Below are positions 24,179 to 35,283 of a stretch of DNA of 64,000 nt, in pieces (within the stretch, counting starts at the first letter, position 1; every line of letters begins with the position of its first letter). The DNA is from Hofstenia miamia. Its lineage: Eukaryota > Xenacoelomorpha > Acoela. The position numbers and the translations under genes are program-made. The DNA is taken from assembly GCA_004352715.1 (NCBI GenBank), contig SCFE01000090.1, positions 745,196 through 809,195 on the forward strand, written 5' to 3'. The notes beneath the pieces were generated by a model. The model had not been told where the DNA came from, searched no databases, and saw nothing but the letters and a program-made list of their open reading frames with translations.

Positions 24179-25465
24179 ACGACAGCGTCAAATTATAATT
24201 TTAATTTTACGCGTGAATGGCGAATGGCAATTGTTCATATTTCACTGAACAACTCGAGTAGGAATAGCTTTTACCAAGCATCCGATAAAGATATTATCTA
24301 TTATAGGTTAGCTAGATGTTTATTAAAATCACTTAGTTATTAACTACATTAACATTACATTCTCTCAAATCATTTATGAGTCAATGCGTGATTTTCTTGA
24401 AAATTTTTGATATAACTATGTGCTCTGTGAATTCAGAAGGTCCACCTAGAAAAGGTACTCATGTGTTTAAAGTCTGGGGGTACTTTCTGTTTTGTACAAC
24501 TTGCTGTTTAGTTAACTACACATAAAAATCATGTTGGATTTTAACTATGAATTTATTTCAAGATTGTCAAAATTATTCCCATACAAGAAAACACGACTCA
24601 ATGGATATTATGTAACAATGAAAGGTTTACTCTAAACTTGAAAAAGTGAACACATTCTTTTGATTTGTATATGGAATTATTTATGCAAAATGCAATAAAC
24701 GTTTGAAGTAAATGTTCAGCGTAATTCAGTTTTATCATCAGATTTTGAAGGTTAAACGAAATATTATGACTTTCAGTTGAGATAACGAAATTAAATAAAT
24801 AAATTCAAGCCAAATTTTTTCTTCTGTTGAAAATTAGAACCTTCAACTCTGAAATTAGCCATAACCCTGACCAAGTCACTATGGAATATTTTAGAAATTT
24901 GACATTATAATATAATTTAGACTAAAGACAAGAACATCTTCTTAAGAAGAATTGAGACCAGAGGTGTACACAAGATTTTGTGACGGGGGAATCTCAGTTG
25001 TGAATGACGGAAAGCTGGGCAAAGCACAATGACATTTTTAAAGTATTAAAAAAAGCACCTGAAAATGCATCTCCCCACATTAATTTTTAAAGTCTCCTGA
25101 AATTTTATCAAAACTTTCTTTGACTTAATCAATCAAAATCAATGTTAAAATCTGACGAAGGACATTCCGCCATGTCCCTACTTGCCTATTACGCAACTGG
25201 TTGAGACAATAATGTGATCAGTGGTGGTTTCAAATTCAAAGATTTGACATAACTGGTTAGAATAAAAAATGCAGTTGAAAGCTAAGTCTTGATGAATGGA
25301 GTGAGTTGAATTGATTCCTGTGTACCGATTATTTGCAATTTAATATCGTTAATATTGAAAACAATGCAACTGCCTTGACAAATGGAAATTCTTAAAAATA
25401 AGGAATTTTACAAAAGCATCCATTTAAATTTTATTAACCTTCCTCCTGTCTAGGCCCACAGCGCT
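24179..25465 (+). repeat. 1287-bp exact duplication, copy 1
   Basis: Runs from ACGACAGCGTC to GCCCACAGCGCT and is followed by one N (25466). Exactly the same 1287 bp then starts again at 25467. I see no differences. The content is AT-rich and non-coding and carries a 241-bp hAT-type MITE. An exact tandem copy at a one-N join is most easily explained as a contig-end overlap that was not collapsed. Confidence 0.95.
24959..25199. mobile_element. hAT-type MITE, 241 bp, 8-bp TSD (7/8)
   Basis: Flanked by ATTGAGAC (24951-24958) and GTTGAGAC (25200-25207), an 8-bp target duplication with one mismatch. The ends start CAGAGGTGTACACAAG on the left and CAGTTGCGTAATAGGC on the right (reverse complement), sharing the CAG..G.GTA pattern of hAT termini. 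There is no coding capacity. The mismatch and poorly conserved inverted repeats suggest an old insertion. Confidence 0.72.
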
Positions 25466-25466
25466 N
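25466..25466. other. single N join
   Basis: One ambiguous base exactly between the two copies of the 1287-bp repeat. Confidence 0.97.
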
Positions 25467-26753
25467 ACGACAGCGTCAAATTATAATTTTAATTTTACGC
25501 GTGAATGGCGAATGGCAATTGTTCATATTTCACTGAACAACTCGAGTAGGAATAGCTTTTACCAAGCATCCGATAAAGATATTATCTATTATAGGTTAGC
25601 TAGATGTTTATTAAAATCACTTAGTTATTAACTACATTAACATTACATTCTCTCAAATCATTTATGAGTCAATGCGTGATTTTCTTGAAAATTTTTGATA
25701 TAACTATGTGCTCTGTGAATTCAGAAGGTCCACCTAGAAAAGGTACTCATGTGTTTAAAGTCTGGGGGTACTTTCTGTTTTGTACAACTTGCTGTTTAGT
25801 TAACTACACATAAAAATCATGTTGGATTTTAACTATGAATTTATTTCAAGATTGTCAAAATTATTCCCATACAAGAAAACACGACTCAATGGATATTATG
25901 TAACAATGAAAGGTTTACTCTAAACTTGAAAAAGTGAACACATTCTTTTGATTTGTATATGGAATTATTTATGCAAAATGCAATAAACGTTTGAAGTAAA
26001 TGTTCAGCGTAATTCAGTTTTATCATCAGATTTTGAAGGTTAAACGAAATATTATGACTTTCAGTTGAGATAACGAAATTAAATAAATAAATTCAAGCCA
26101 AATTTTTTCTTCTGTTGAAAATTAGAACCTTCAACTCTGAAATTAGCCATAACCCTGACCAAGTCACTATGGAATATTTTAGAAATTTGACATTATAATA
26201 TAATTTAGACTAAAGACAAGAACATCTTCTTAAGAAGAATTGAGACCAGAGGTGTACACAAGATTTTGTGACGGGGGAATCTCAGTTGTGAATGACGGAA
26301 AGCTGGGCAAAGCACAATGACATTTTTAAAGTATTAAAAAAAGCACCTGAAAATGCATCTCCCCACATTAATTTTTAAAGTCTCCTGAAATTTTATCAAA
26401 ACTTTCTTTGACTTAATCAATCAAAATCAATGTTAAAATCTGACGAAGGACATTCCGCCATGTCCCTACTTGCCTATTACGCAACTGGTTGAGACAATAA
26501 TGTGATCAGTGGTGGTTTCAAATTCAAAGATTTGACATAACTGGTTAGAATAAAAAATGCAGTTGAAAGCTAAGTCTTGATGAATGGAGTGAGTTGAATT
26601 GATTCCTGTGTACCGATTATTTGCAATTTAATATCGTTAATATTGAAAACAATGCAACTGCCTTGACAAATGGAAATTCTTAAAAATAAGGAATTTTACA
26701 AAAGCATCCATTTAAATTTTATTAACCTTCCTCCTGTCTAGGCCCACAGCGCT
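25467..26753 (+). repeat. 1287-bp exact duplication, copy 2
   Basis: Same sequence as 24179-25465 at an offset of 1288. It continues into unique sequence (ATGGGCGATG). Confidence 0.95.
26247..26487. mobile_element. hAT-type MITE (second copy within duplication)
   Basis: The same element as 24959-25199, carried along in the duplicated block with the same ATTGAGAC / GTTGAGAC flanks. It is not an independent insertion. Confidence 0.72.
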
Positions 26754-27422
26754 ATGGGCGATGTCGTTGGGAAGTTATTGTCAAATGTTTTGGAGGATTT
26801 AATTAAATTTTCTTGCAAAGCTGTACCTTAATGACGCGGAAATTATCTGTGAGCTAATAAAATTGTTTTACATTCCATAAATCTCTTCTGCCAATACATT
26901 ATTTTATAGTGGATCTATGCTACTATTTGACAACATTAAAAAATATTTAAAATATTCAATGTCTAAGATTACTCTTGGTGTCTCTGTCAGTTTTTGAACA
27001 TTTGTGAATAACTACTATGCATGCGCACTAAACTTAACAATAGTTAATTACAAAATCAGGAAAAATCAGCAATTGTAAATCTTGATGAAGTTGTTAGTTC
27101 ACAACCACGTGAAACAGAAACCTTAACTGAATTCACTTGTTCATCTTATAATATTGTTTCGTTTCTGTAGTTTTGCTCGCGTCATAAAAAATCTTAAACC
27201 CAATCTATTGTCTCATTAAACAAACGATCCCAGAGAACCAATATTATATTTGAGGGACGCAAAACATTCGTGTCATCATAGCAAAACCCATCATACTTTC
27301 CAATTACAATTTAATATTAATTTTGAAATATATTTAGTATTATATTTTTTATCAAGTATGAATTGTTCATTTAAAATGAATGCAGAGTTGCAAGAAGACT
27401 GGGCAGAGATTGTACAGTTTTA
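26754..27422. other. AT-rich stretch, nothing recognised
   Basis: Includes a 61-codon frame (27250-27435) with no recognisable similarity. Confidence 0.4.
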
Positions 27423-27430
27423 TCATTTTC

Positions 27431-27869
27431 TCTAGCACTGGGCCTGAGAATCGTTCTTTACTTCCATTTGGTTTTGGGTTGCAACTGAGCCAAAGTTGAA
27501 TCATTTATTCAATGTTCTATTCAATTCTAGTATAATTAGGTCTGAGCTTGAATCTAAGTAGAAAATCGAAGCGTTTAAAATTTTTACTTAATAATCCATT
27601 TGCATCTATACATATGCAGAAGTGTAAAACTACTAGTTTAATATAGTTATTGTAAAAGATATTCACATGTGCATGTATTTGCGATTGCATTTAATCTTTT
27701 TACTCTAAATGTACGTTGATGGAAATTTATAATTTAATATATTACATGAATTTAGTAATGAAATATAAGCAAATATATGGGCGACTGAGTGTCGAGATAT
27801 TTGTGATAAATTACATCTCCATTTCTTAACCAATTTCCGAAACATTACATTCAGCCTTGCCCACTTCTA
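27431..27869. mobile_element. possible hAT-type MITE, about 439 bp
   Basis: The left end reads TCTAGCACTGGGCCTGAG. The right end reverse complements to TAGAAGTGGGCAAGGC. Both fit the TAG..(C/G)TGGGC pattern seen at 8298. Immediate flanks TCATTTTC (27423-27430) and TCATTTTA (27870-27877) match at 7 of 8 bases. The left terminus needs two extra bases (TC) before TAG, so the boundary is uncertain. No coding content. Confidence 0.45.
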
Positions 27870-27877
27870 TCATTTTA

Positions 27878-29157
27878 ATATTGCTGCTAGATGGAAAATA
27901 ATAAATTTAATAAAATTATCAAATATTGAACAATTTTATAAGGTAGCTTTTGTAAAAACCCCATTAAAATTTTTAATGATATTTTTGACACATAATAAAA
28001 TGCAATGGACACTGTGTATATATTATGTATTATACATGCAAAACAATTCATTTCAGTTAAATACATCTAATTTAGTTTGATTGATGCCGCACTTAATCCT
28101 TAACCCCATTAACCAAAAAACATTTTCACTGGTTTGTATAATTTTGCCATGTATAGTAAAATAGTAGAAAGCTGTTACCAAAAATTTTTCATAATTATCC
28201 CAAAATTATTGTATTCACCAAGTTTGAAAATTGCTTATTGCTATGTAACATATTGTACTGTGCTTTTCAAGTATTGCATTACGGCTATGAATTCAATTTT
28301 TCAAAGGGGCAACAAAAGGTCAATGGAAATAAACTTTACGCCATGTCCAATACAATGGACAACCAGAATAACAGGTGATCGAACTAATACAATAGTCCTA
28401 AAAAATAAGTAGGTCTACAATATATGTCATTCTAATAATTTCATTCTGTTATACCAAACATTGAAATTTATTCTAGTTGAAACAACACGTACATATTTCA
28501 AGGACTTATCTACTATTTAGGAATAAAGAGTTGTAAATGAAGACATGAAAAAGTTTTCATTTATTTAGGAGTATTGAGTTTTCATTATTAGAAACAACCA
28601 ATTATGTAAATGTGGTTGCATAAAGTATTGATTTCATATATGATATTGCTTCATTTTGACTTTATTATCAATTTTACTTGTTCAGAGTCCTGCTATTCCA
28701 GCTGTATGGTGATATCTAAATTAGAAATGAATGAATTAAGCAATTAAAACGAAATTGGTAAGGTCACGAAGTTTAAAAAAGGCTTCGAAATGGCTTTTTG
28801 CAAATATAGGGTTGTCAGATAAGTTTTCAATTTATGTGAGGTCTCGCTTAGAGAGTTCGGGAACCTTATCTTTATCCAAGTTTTTAAGATATTCTGTAGA
28901 GACAGTAGGCTAGAATGGACAGCATAGCAAATTCACATAGATGTGTTTATCATTATCAATAGTCGCAATATGACAGATTACAATTGTGTTCTGCTAAGTC
29001 TATTCTATCTTTAGGTTTCCAAATAATGGCTTAGATGCATTTTTTGGATAGTATAGTTTTGTGAAAATATGTTCTTCTCCTAAAGAGAGGGTTTTTATGT
29101 CTCTAGATATTTGAACATATATGCATTTAGACAGCTATACATGTACTTTCTTGCGCA

Positions 29158-29201
<44 letters not shown>

Positions 29202-31075
29202 TATAGATTTCTTCTAAATGGAAGCTTTTTGTTAAATGCATTTTGCAAATTTCGATACATAGTTTCATGTGGTTTTCGCAGTTCTATATGAAACAAATTC
29301 TTAATTTTTATAATTGTCAATTTGGATGCATAACAAAGTTCAAAAAATGTTTATATTGTCAATTTTACAGCAGCAGTATATTAAATTACTAGAGTAGACA
29401 ATTTTGGAAACCTATTTCTCCATGATCAAAACAGTTTACATGCCATTTTTTATATAAAAATCAACTTTTTACTTCTAGGACTTCATCAATTTAGACCTCA
29501 ATTATCTAATGATATATGGAGACTGTCGGAATTAGGAACTAATGTGTCGAATTTTTAAATGAGGCAAACGATTGTTAGATTTTCAGTACCGAAAGCCCTA
29601 TTCTGTCACTAATATATGATTTTACTGATTATTCTACAGACTGCTGTACAAAAAATTTTGCAACTTACTCATTCGTTTAGTATCGCATGATCCGCTTTTC
29701 CAACAGTCAAACCTATGAACAAAATGAAATACATACTTTGAAGCTTTATATTTTGCAATTATTTAATCGTTACTGTTTTTGCTCTCTAAAAATAGTTATT
29801 GAAATGAAAAAATTAGGAAGTTATTTTACTATGCGTGTCTTAAAAAATCATTTCTGTGCAATTCTGCTGCATGTATGATTTTCTCCTGCTTTCAGTAATC
29901 AGTGAGCAATTTTAATTTCATTAAAATGTTTCTCAAAATGTTTTAATGGGTGGCATTAACGAGTGCTTTTCATTATTACGATTTTAATGTCTGCTATTTT
30001 CTCGTCTGTAATATAACTTACACACCGCTGACATTGTAAATATTCCCAATTTTACGCATAATAAATGTACCACCCACCATATTATTGTTAATATATTGTA
30101 TAGTTGTTATGTTCCATCGTTGCAGATATTCCAAAAATCCAAAAATGGTACAATTCAGATTTCACAATATAGCTCTGTTTACGTGCATAAAATATGAATT
30201 TATAGACATTTTTGAACCATTTTACAACATCTTTATCTTTTGCCATACAATTTATGGAGGAATTAAAGTGGCGAAATTTGTATTTCTAACCAGGTTTAAA
30301 TGCATGCAATTATTTGTAAATTTTTTTTGCTGCTTAACATTTCATACATATGAATGTGTACAAGTGTACAGTGTACACTTTCTGGTACCTTACATACTTG
30401 TAAGTGAATTACCATAAATTTGATTAATAAAGTAAATATAGTTTCTTTTAGAAAGTTGAAATATTTCTCCCAGACAGTGGCTTCAAAATACAATTAAAAA
30501 TATTGAATAAAACACATTGATTCACTTTGAGGCTAGTTAGGTAAAGTGTGACCTAAGGAAAAATAAATACCTTTGCGCGTGGAATTCTTTGTTGCAGCTA
30601 AACTCCGGTAATATTAATCCTTTGGAATTACGGATTCAGAGACAATTAAATCATGCAGACTAGCAAGAAAGTGATTCTGGGAAATAATTGCAAAAACAAC
30701 AGTTTTAGCATTCTTGATTTAAAAGGAAGCGTTGAACCGCAAAGGGGTTACAAAAATTTAATATCTCGCCGCTTATTGGCTAAAGCTGACGAGCATTGTC
30801 TAGTGAGGCTGAGATCTAAATACTTAAAGGCGCCTGTAGACGTTAGGACAATACGGAACCATTAAGATTTTGGAATTCTTTTCAGGATATACATATATAA
30901 TTTTCTATTATTAAACTTTAATTGGAAGAAAATTACATTAATTAATAACAGAAGTAGTGGGAAGTATATGTATCAATAAATAGCTTTCAAAATGTGCCTA
31001 TTAACCTGAATTTTTCATAGATTCTACATAAATTAATGGATAAAAAACGCTTAGATATCACAATCCATATTGATA
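27878..31075. other. AT-rich stretch with one (TA)n run, no gene recognised
   Basis: A pure TA microsatellite lies at 29161-29199. Open frames of 60-110 codons (28134-28412, 29687-29878, 30085-30417) are AT-driven and match nothing I know. A GC-richer patch at about 30570-30865 has a 70-codon frame starting ATGCAGACTAGCAAG. It is the most exon-like composition in the area, but I recognise no domain and no splice context. Confidence 0.35.
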
Positions 31076-31077
31076 TA

Positions 31078-31589
31078 TAGCTCAAGTAAAAAAAAGTTGC
31101 CACTTTTCAAAATCTGAGAATTTTATCTAAAGTTACTAGATGGCACTGGTACAATTAATAGTTCAAAATATTGCCAAATACTCGAGGAATTTGTACTATA
31201 CGCAACCTGCATATATCCCGATTCATGGATCTTAGAACAAGATGGAGCAACTCCTCATACTTCAAAATCGACAAATGAATTTTTTACCAATTATGATATT
31301 CAAGTTATGCAATGACCACAGAATTTTGTCAAGAAAAAAAATCCCACAAATCTGAAGGAATTAAAGAGTTACACCAAATAACTCAAGAAGTTAGAGCCCG
31401 TTTAATAGATCCAATTTCAAGACGTTTATCTGCGAGTTACGCTTTGCATGGCCAATTTGTCAAATAACTTTGTCACCAGGCTACAAGCTGAGACAATTAT
31501 ATTTTCCAATATATTTTATAAGTCTGTATTTGTCTTTCGTTTGTTATCATAAATGTGTTTATAATATGGCCATTTTTTTACTTGAGCTA
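31078..31589 (+). mobile_element. Tc1-like transposon, internally deleted, 512 bp
   Basis: Terminal inverted repeats TAGCTCAAGTAAAAAAA (31078-) and its complement TTTTTTTACTTGAGCTA (-31589) are flanked by TA on both sides, as in Tc1/mariner. Inside, on the plus strand, lies part of a Tc1 transposase: GTGTINSSKY, then DSWILEQDGATPHTSK with the second catalytic Asp, to about 31312. The codon after VMQ is TGA where Tc1 proteins have Trp. The following block with the third catalytic residue (SPDLNPIE region) is deleted, and sequence resumes at KKNPTNLKELK. The first catalytic Asp and the N-terminal DNA-binding domain are also missing. It is a dead derivative, mobile at best in trans. Confidence 0.92.
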
Positions 31590-31860
31590 TACTTGTAATA
31601 TAAATTGAAGCAAAATAATTTAAGACAAAGTAAGTGCGAATTACTGTGAATATTTGTCCTCAAATCATCATTGGTAAACTTCAGGCGGGAAGAAACGTTA
31701 CGATTGAAAGTAGAGCCAGGGGTGGAAAAAGCTGAGGGACCAAACCCGAAAAGACGCGGCCCATTTACAAATCTAATTTTAAAATGAAGGTAAAGAAAAC
31801 ATTCCTTTACTCTGTGGTGGTTTCGGTGGACATCAATGTTAATTTGCGATTTATGAGTGC
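31590..31860. other. intervening sequence with a possible hAT-like terminus
   Basis: CAGGGGTGGAAAAAGC at about 31720 resembles a hAT end and is GC-richer than its surroundings. I could not find a partner terminus or an 8-bp target duplication. Confidence 0.25.
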
Positions 31861-32287
31861 TTAAATTTTATTGAAAACATCGTCAGAGATCCTAAGAAAG
31901 TGATGGGCTGATGTAGGTTTAAAAAAGCCTTTGAGACTAAAGTATGAATGTTTGTTTAAAAAAATTAACGACGCTTCGAAAGAAATGGAGAAGGGAATCC
32001 TTTTTGACTGTATTTTCAATACCAATGAAGTCTCAGGCATAGTTGTTAAAAACTTGCCGTACATATTCAATAACGTAAAATATTGTACGTTTTTTTACAA
32101 TTTTTAAATAACGTAAAATAACGCTTTTAACAACTATGGTCTCAGGGTGTACGACAATGACATTTGCCAACCACTGAATAATGTGCAATTTTGCAAAATT
32201 GCTATGATATGTAGATCCATTGCGATGTCTCTCTTTGTATCTAGCAACTTTAGATTTGACAACGTGATAATAAAGCTTTTTCATCAA
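31861..32287 (-). pseudogene. unrecognised reading frame split by a 101-bp MITE
   Basis: Two minus-strand open segments (32287 to about 32147, and about 32029 to 31861) lie on either side of the element at 32038-32138. If the element and one 8-bp target copy are taken out, the frames run into each other without a stop, giving roughly 106 codons (IIQWLANVIVVHPE joined to TSLVLKIQSKRIPF, ending SDDVFNKI-stop). That is more than expected by chance in AT-rich DNA and suggests the target was once coding, perhaps the end of a transposon protein. I do not recognise the family, and the 5' limit is unknown. Confidence 0.45.
32038..32138. mobile_element. 101-bp MITE with perfect 14-bp TIRs and perfect 8-bp TSD
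   Basis: Ends are CATAGTTGTTAAAA and the exact reverse complement TTTTAACAACTATG. The flanks are identical 8-mers GTCTCAGG (32030-32037 and 32139-32146). The 8-bp duplication points to the hAT superfamily. The interior is itself largely foldback, with AATAACGTAAAAT twice. With no room for a gene, it is a minimal non-autonomous element. Identical TSDs and TIRs suggest a relatively young insertion. Confidence 0.93.
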
Positions 32288-32299
32288 TAAGCTCCTTTA

Positions 32300-33055
32300 C
32301 TCAATAATTCCCAGTTTCTTTTTCAATGGAAAATCTGGATTATTAAGCCAATACTGAAGATTTCCAGACTCACGGGTAATAATCATTTAACTCCAGAGAA
32401 AAGTTGTAAAAAAGTTTTACCAATGGGGTGATCAGAACTTACACCTATTATATGGTAATGCTGTGTTAGGAAAACAAATACTTGGTGAAAAGAACATGTT
32501 AGAACTTTGCCAATTTTTAGAAAATCAAACAGACATATTTTGTCAAAGAGAAAAAAGCTGCATGTACATAAATATTATTATGACCATCAGAGCAAATTCT
32601 TTTTGTATGCTGCACAAAAATTTCCTTGCTGCAAGTATTGTACTCTTCAGGAGTTTCTCCATTACTTGATTTTGGACAATATATTTACCACATCTTCTCT
32701 GCTTACACTTCCTAGAAACAACTGGTGAGACTGGCACATGAGTATTCGACCCAATATTGACTGCTTTATTGCAAAATCGCATCAACGCTGTTGCTAGTTC
32801 ATAGTCATTTTTTAAAATGTACTCTGAGTTTTCATTAGACCTCACAATCTATATGTCACTGAACAAGTATTCAGAATCATCAGATTCAGTTAAATACAAA
32901 TCTTTATTAATCGTAAATTATAAAATAACTGTGCCATTTGAAAATTTATCAATAAAATGTCTGCTAGATTTTACTTACCATCGCATACATTATCTTAGTC
33001 ACTAGTGATGGAATCTGCTCCTTCATTTTTACTACTGCTGCTTAGGATATCAGTC
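32300..33055. other. AT-rich stretch, possible decayed coding sequence
   Basis: Overlapping frames at 32463-32728 (plus) and 32543-32845 (minus) have mixed composition. The minus frame has a basic Cys-containing patch (SRKCKQRRCGK). I recognise no family and list it only as a possible transposon remnant. Confidence 0.25.
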
Positions 33056-33059
33056 AAGA

Positions 33060-34030
33060 ATCCAATTGAATGTAAAATAGCTTCTCTAATAGATCTTGTA
33101 TTCAGAAGTTGATTAGTCTCTCACAGTTTGGATTCAGCAAAACATTTCAAATGCTTACGCTCTCATCGAAATTTTGAATGATGTCGGGAGGTCGAGAAGA
33201 TCATATGACTACTACAGTCTACTTACACTGGATATAATTAAAGTATTCGGCACAATCAGTTCCGCCTAATTTTGAATGACTTCAAGACTTCCAGCCAAGA
33301 TTGAAAAGCTATATTGTAAAGTGATATGAAAATGGTATGCAGGAACTCCCAAAATGGAAACCATCACTTCCCAGTGTCAAACGGTGTCCGGTCAAAGTTG
33401 CTCTCCAACAAAAATTGGAGCTCCCCAAGGAACGAAAAAGGACCGATCCGATTCATTGTCTCAGTGGATGATGTGTACTATTCTCGGAAAGTCGGTAGTG
33501 ATACTTCTATCAGGGTGTTCGCTAACGACAACATGCCAATTATCCATGGTCGGCATGATGTGGGGTACCACGCACTCCAAGGGTTGTGAATATAATGAGA
33601 AAGCTCTTTCCTAACGATAGCTTGTATTCCCATGGAAAAAAGAGCTCAGAAATACTGATCAATTTTGGTAAATCCGATGATCCTCCTATTCAATATATTG
33701 AAAGAAAATCGCAGTCAGATGGAGATCGTAGGAATTGCTGCTGATGAGAAGATAGCTTTTGCAAAAAAATTCGTCCTTCGATATCTTGCTTTTTTACACC
33801 TAAAGACTCGCAGATGCTGAAATGAATATTCTCTACAAGATACTAGTCCTATCTGGGTTGGCTTATTGCAGTAAAGTCTAGATTTCGAGCTCCTAGATAT
33901 ACATGTATGTTAGACAGAAAAGAAAATATTTTGCATTATGTCTTCTCTAAGGAACCACGTATGCCTCCCATCAGTTGCGCCACGGAGGTCCTGCAGTTGT
34001 GAACACACAAATAGAAAGTGAACTACTGAG
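33060..34030 (+). pseudogene. degraded non-LTR retrotransposon RT remnant
   Basis: Pieces of a reverse transcriptase appear in changing frames: SQFGFSK (about 33124), TLDIIKVFGTI-like (about 33228, the LD..KAFD motif with Asp/Ala changes), GAPQGTKK (about 33420), and FIVSVDDVYYS with FANDNMP in place of the YADD region. A later stretch (about 33790-34010) reads in order like an RT C-terminal segment. Stops and shifts occur every 20-60 codons. The order and spacing support one LINE copy, older than those at 50-56 kb. The clade is not assignable. Confidence 0.55.
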
Positions 34031-35040
34031 ATTCCCATACTCTGCGACTTTAGTCTAACTCAATGTTGTAGTCTTTATGCTGTTTGTAAATTTTTGTGAC
34101 AAGTTAAATGGAATTATATTTATATTGTATTGCATTATATAGTGTTTTTGGTTTGCCTGTCTAAACCATTGATCAGTTTGAAGTTATTAAGCACAATAAT
34201 GCACTATGACATTCTATTCTACAAGAAATTTGCAAATGAACCTAAATTGCTAGACCATGCCCAGAATTTGTCCGCCTATAATAATATTGACCATGAACTG
34301 GACTTTGGTTTTAATATTTTGATTCTGTAGGTTTTAATGATTGGGTCCCAATGTATTTCACGTCTTTGCACAGATTTGGTGAACTTGTAATACCTTTCCA
34401 TTGCGTTTCTGTTGAATTTCAAATCGGAGCAGAATTATGCACAAAATTCAATGGCAATCAAATAACGGGTATTTTTTACACAACCATTTATTTCAGGAAT
34501 TCTGTGAAAAATGATCTTGTTTTTTTCAGGCCTAAATTCGATTACAAGAAGCAAAAAATGCAATAATACTCATCTTTAAATGAGCATTTGCCAAAAATAT
34601 TTTGTGACTATAAATGTTTTTTAACTATAAATGTTATTCAAGGCCAAAGCAGCAATTTAAATTTACAAAGATTTGACATTTCATTAGTGCAGAAAAAATA
34701 CCAAAGTCTAATTATATTACAACATAACTTTGTATAATGGTACAAGACTTTAGATTGATAACTTGAAATAGGAAATGCAGATTCATATCTATTTTAGGAA
34801 ATATTTAAAGATAAAGCGGCTATCAAACAATTCATAATTTTGCTGCAACAGATACACTTATAAGTTAATCAAAGTCAAGATAATTATAAAATCCTAACAG
34901 AGAAACATCACCCAATCAATACATACTAAATCACTTAAACATGAATTATTAAAACCATTTTCGATGGCATGCAAATTATATTAAAGTTCTAAAAGCTTGT
35001 AAACGCTTGACAAAGAATACAATACAGTCGAAATATGTTG

Positions 35041-35042
<2 letters not shown>
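34031..35042. other. AT-rich stretch, nothing recognised
   Basis: Short frames at 34130-34330 and 34351-34566 match nothing known to me. Confidence 0.4.
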
Positions 35043-35073
<31 letters not shown>

Positions 35074-35283
35074 NNNNNNNNNNNNNNNNNNNNNNNNNNN
35101 NNNNNNNNNNNNNNNNNNNNNNNNNNNNNNNNNNNNNNNNNNNNNNNNNNNNNNNNNNNNNNNNNNNNNNNNNNNNNNNNNNNNNNNNNNNNNNNNNNNN
35201 NNNNNNNNNNNNNNNNNNNNNNNNNNNNNNNNNNNNNNNNNNNNNNNNNNNNNNNNNNNNNNNNTATATATATATATATATAT
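35043..35283. repeat. (TA)n microsatellite spanning a 191-N gap
   Basis: Pure TA on both sides (35043-35073 and 35265-35283) of a 191-N gap (35074-35264). The gap very probably consists of more TA repeat that could not be sequenced through. Confidence 0.95.

Noticed and set aside
30085-30417. 110-codon plus-strand frame as a small protein
   Set aside because: Phe/Ile/Tyr-rich composition as expected for AT-rich non-coding DNA, with no family match and an overlapping frame on the other strand.
31720-31760. CAGGGGTGGAAAAAGC as a hAT terminus
   Set aside because: No partner terminus and no 8-bp flanking duplication were found, so it is noted only within a spacer entry.
33326-33614. Two overlapping 86-codon plus-strand frames as genes
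   Set aside because: They are parts of one frameshifted reverse transcriptase remnant (GAPQGT in one frame, VDDVYYS and FANDN in the other).
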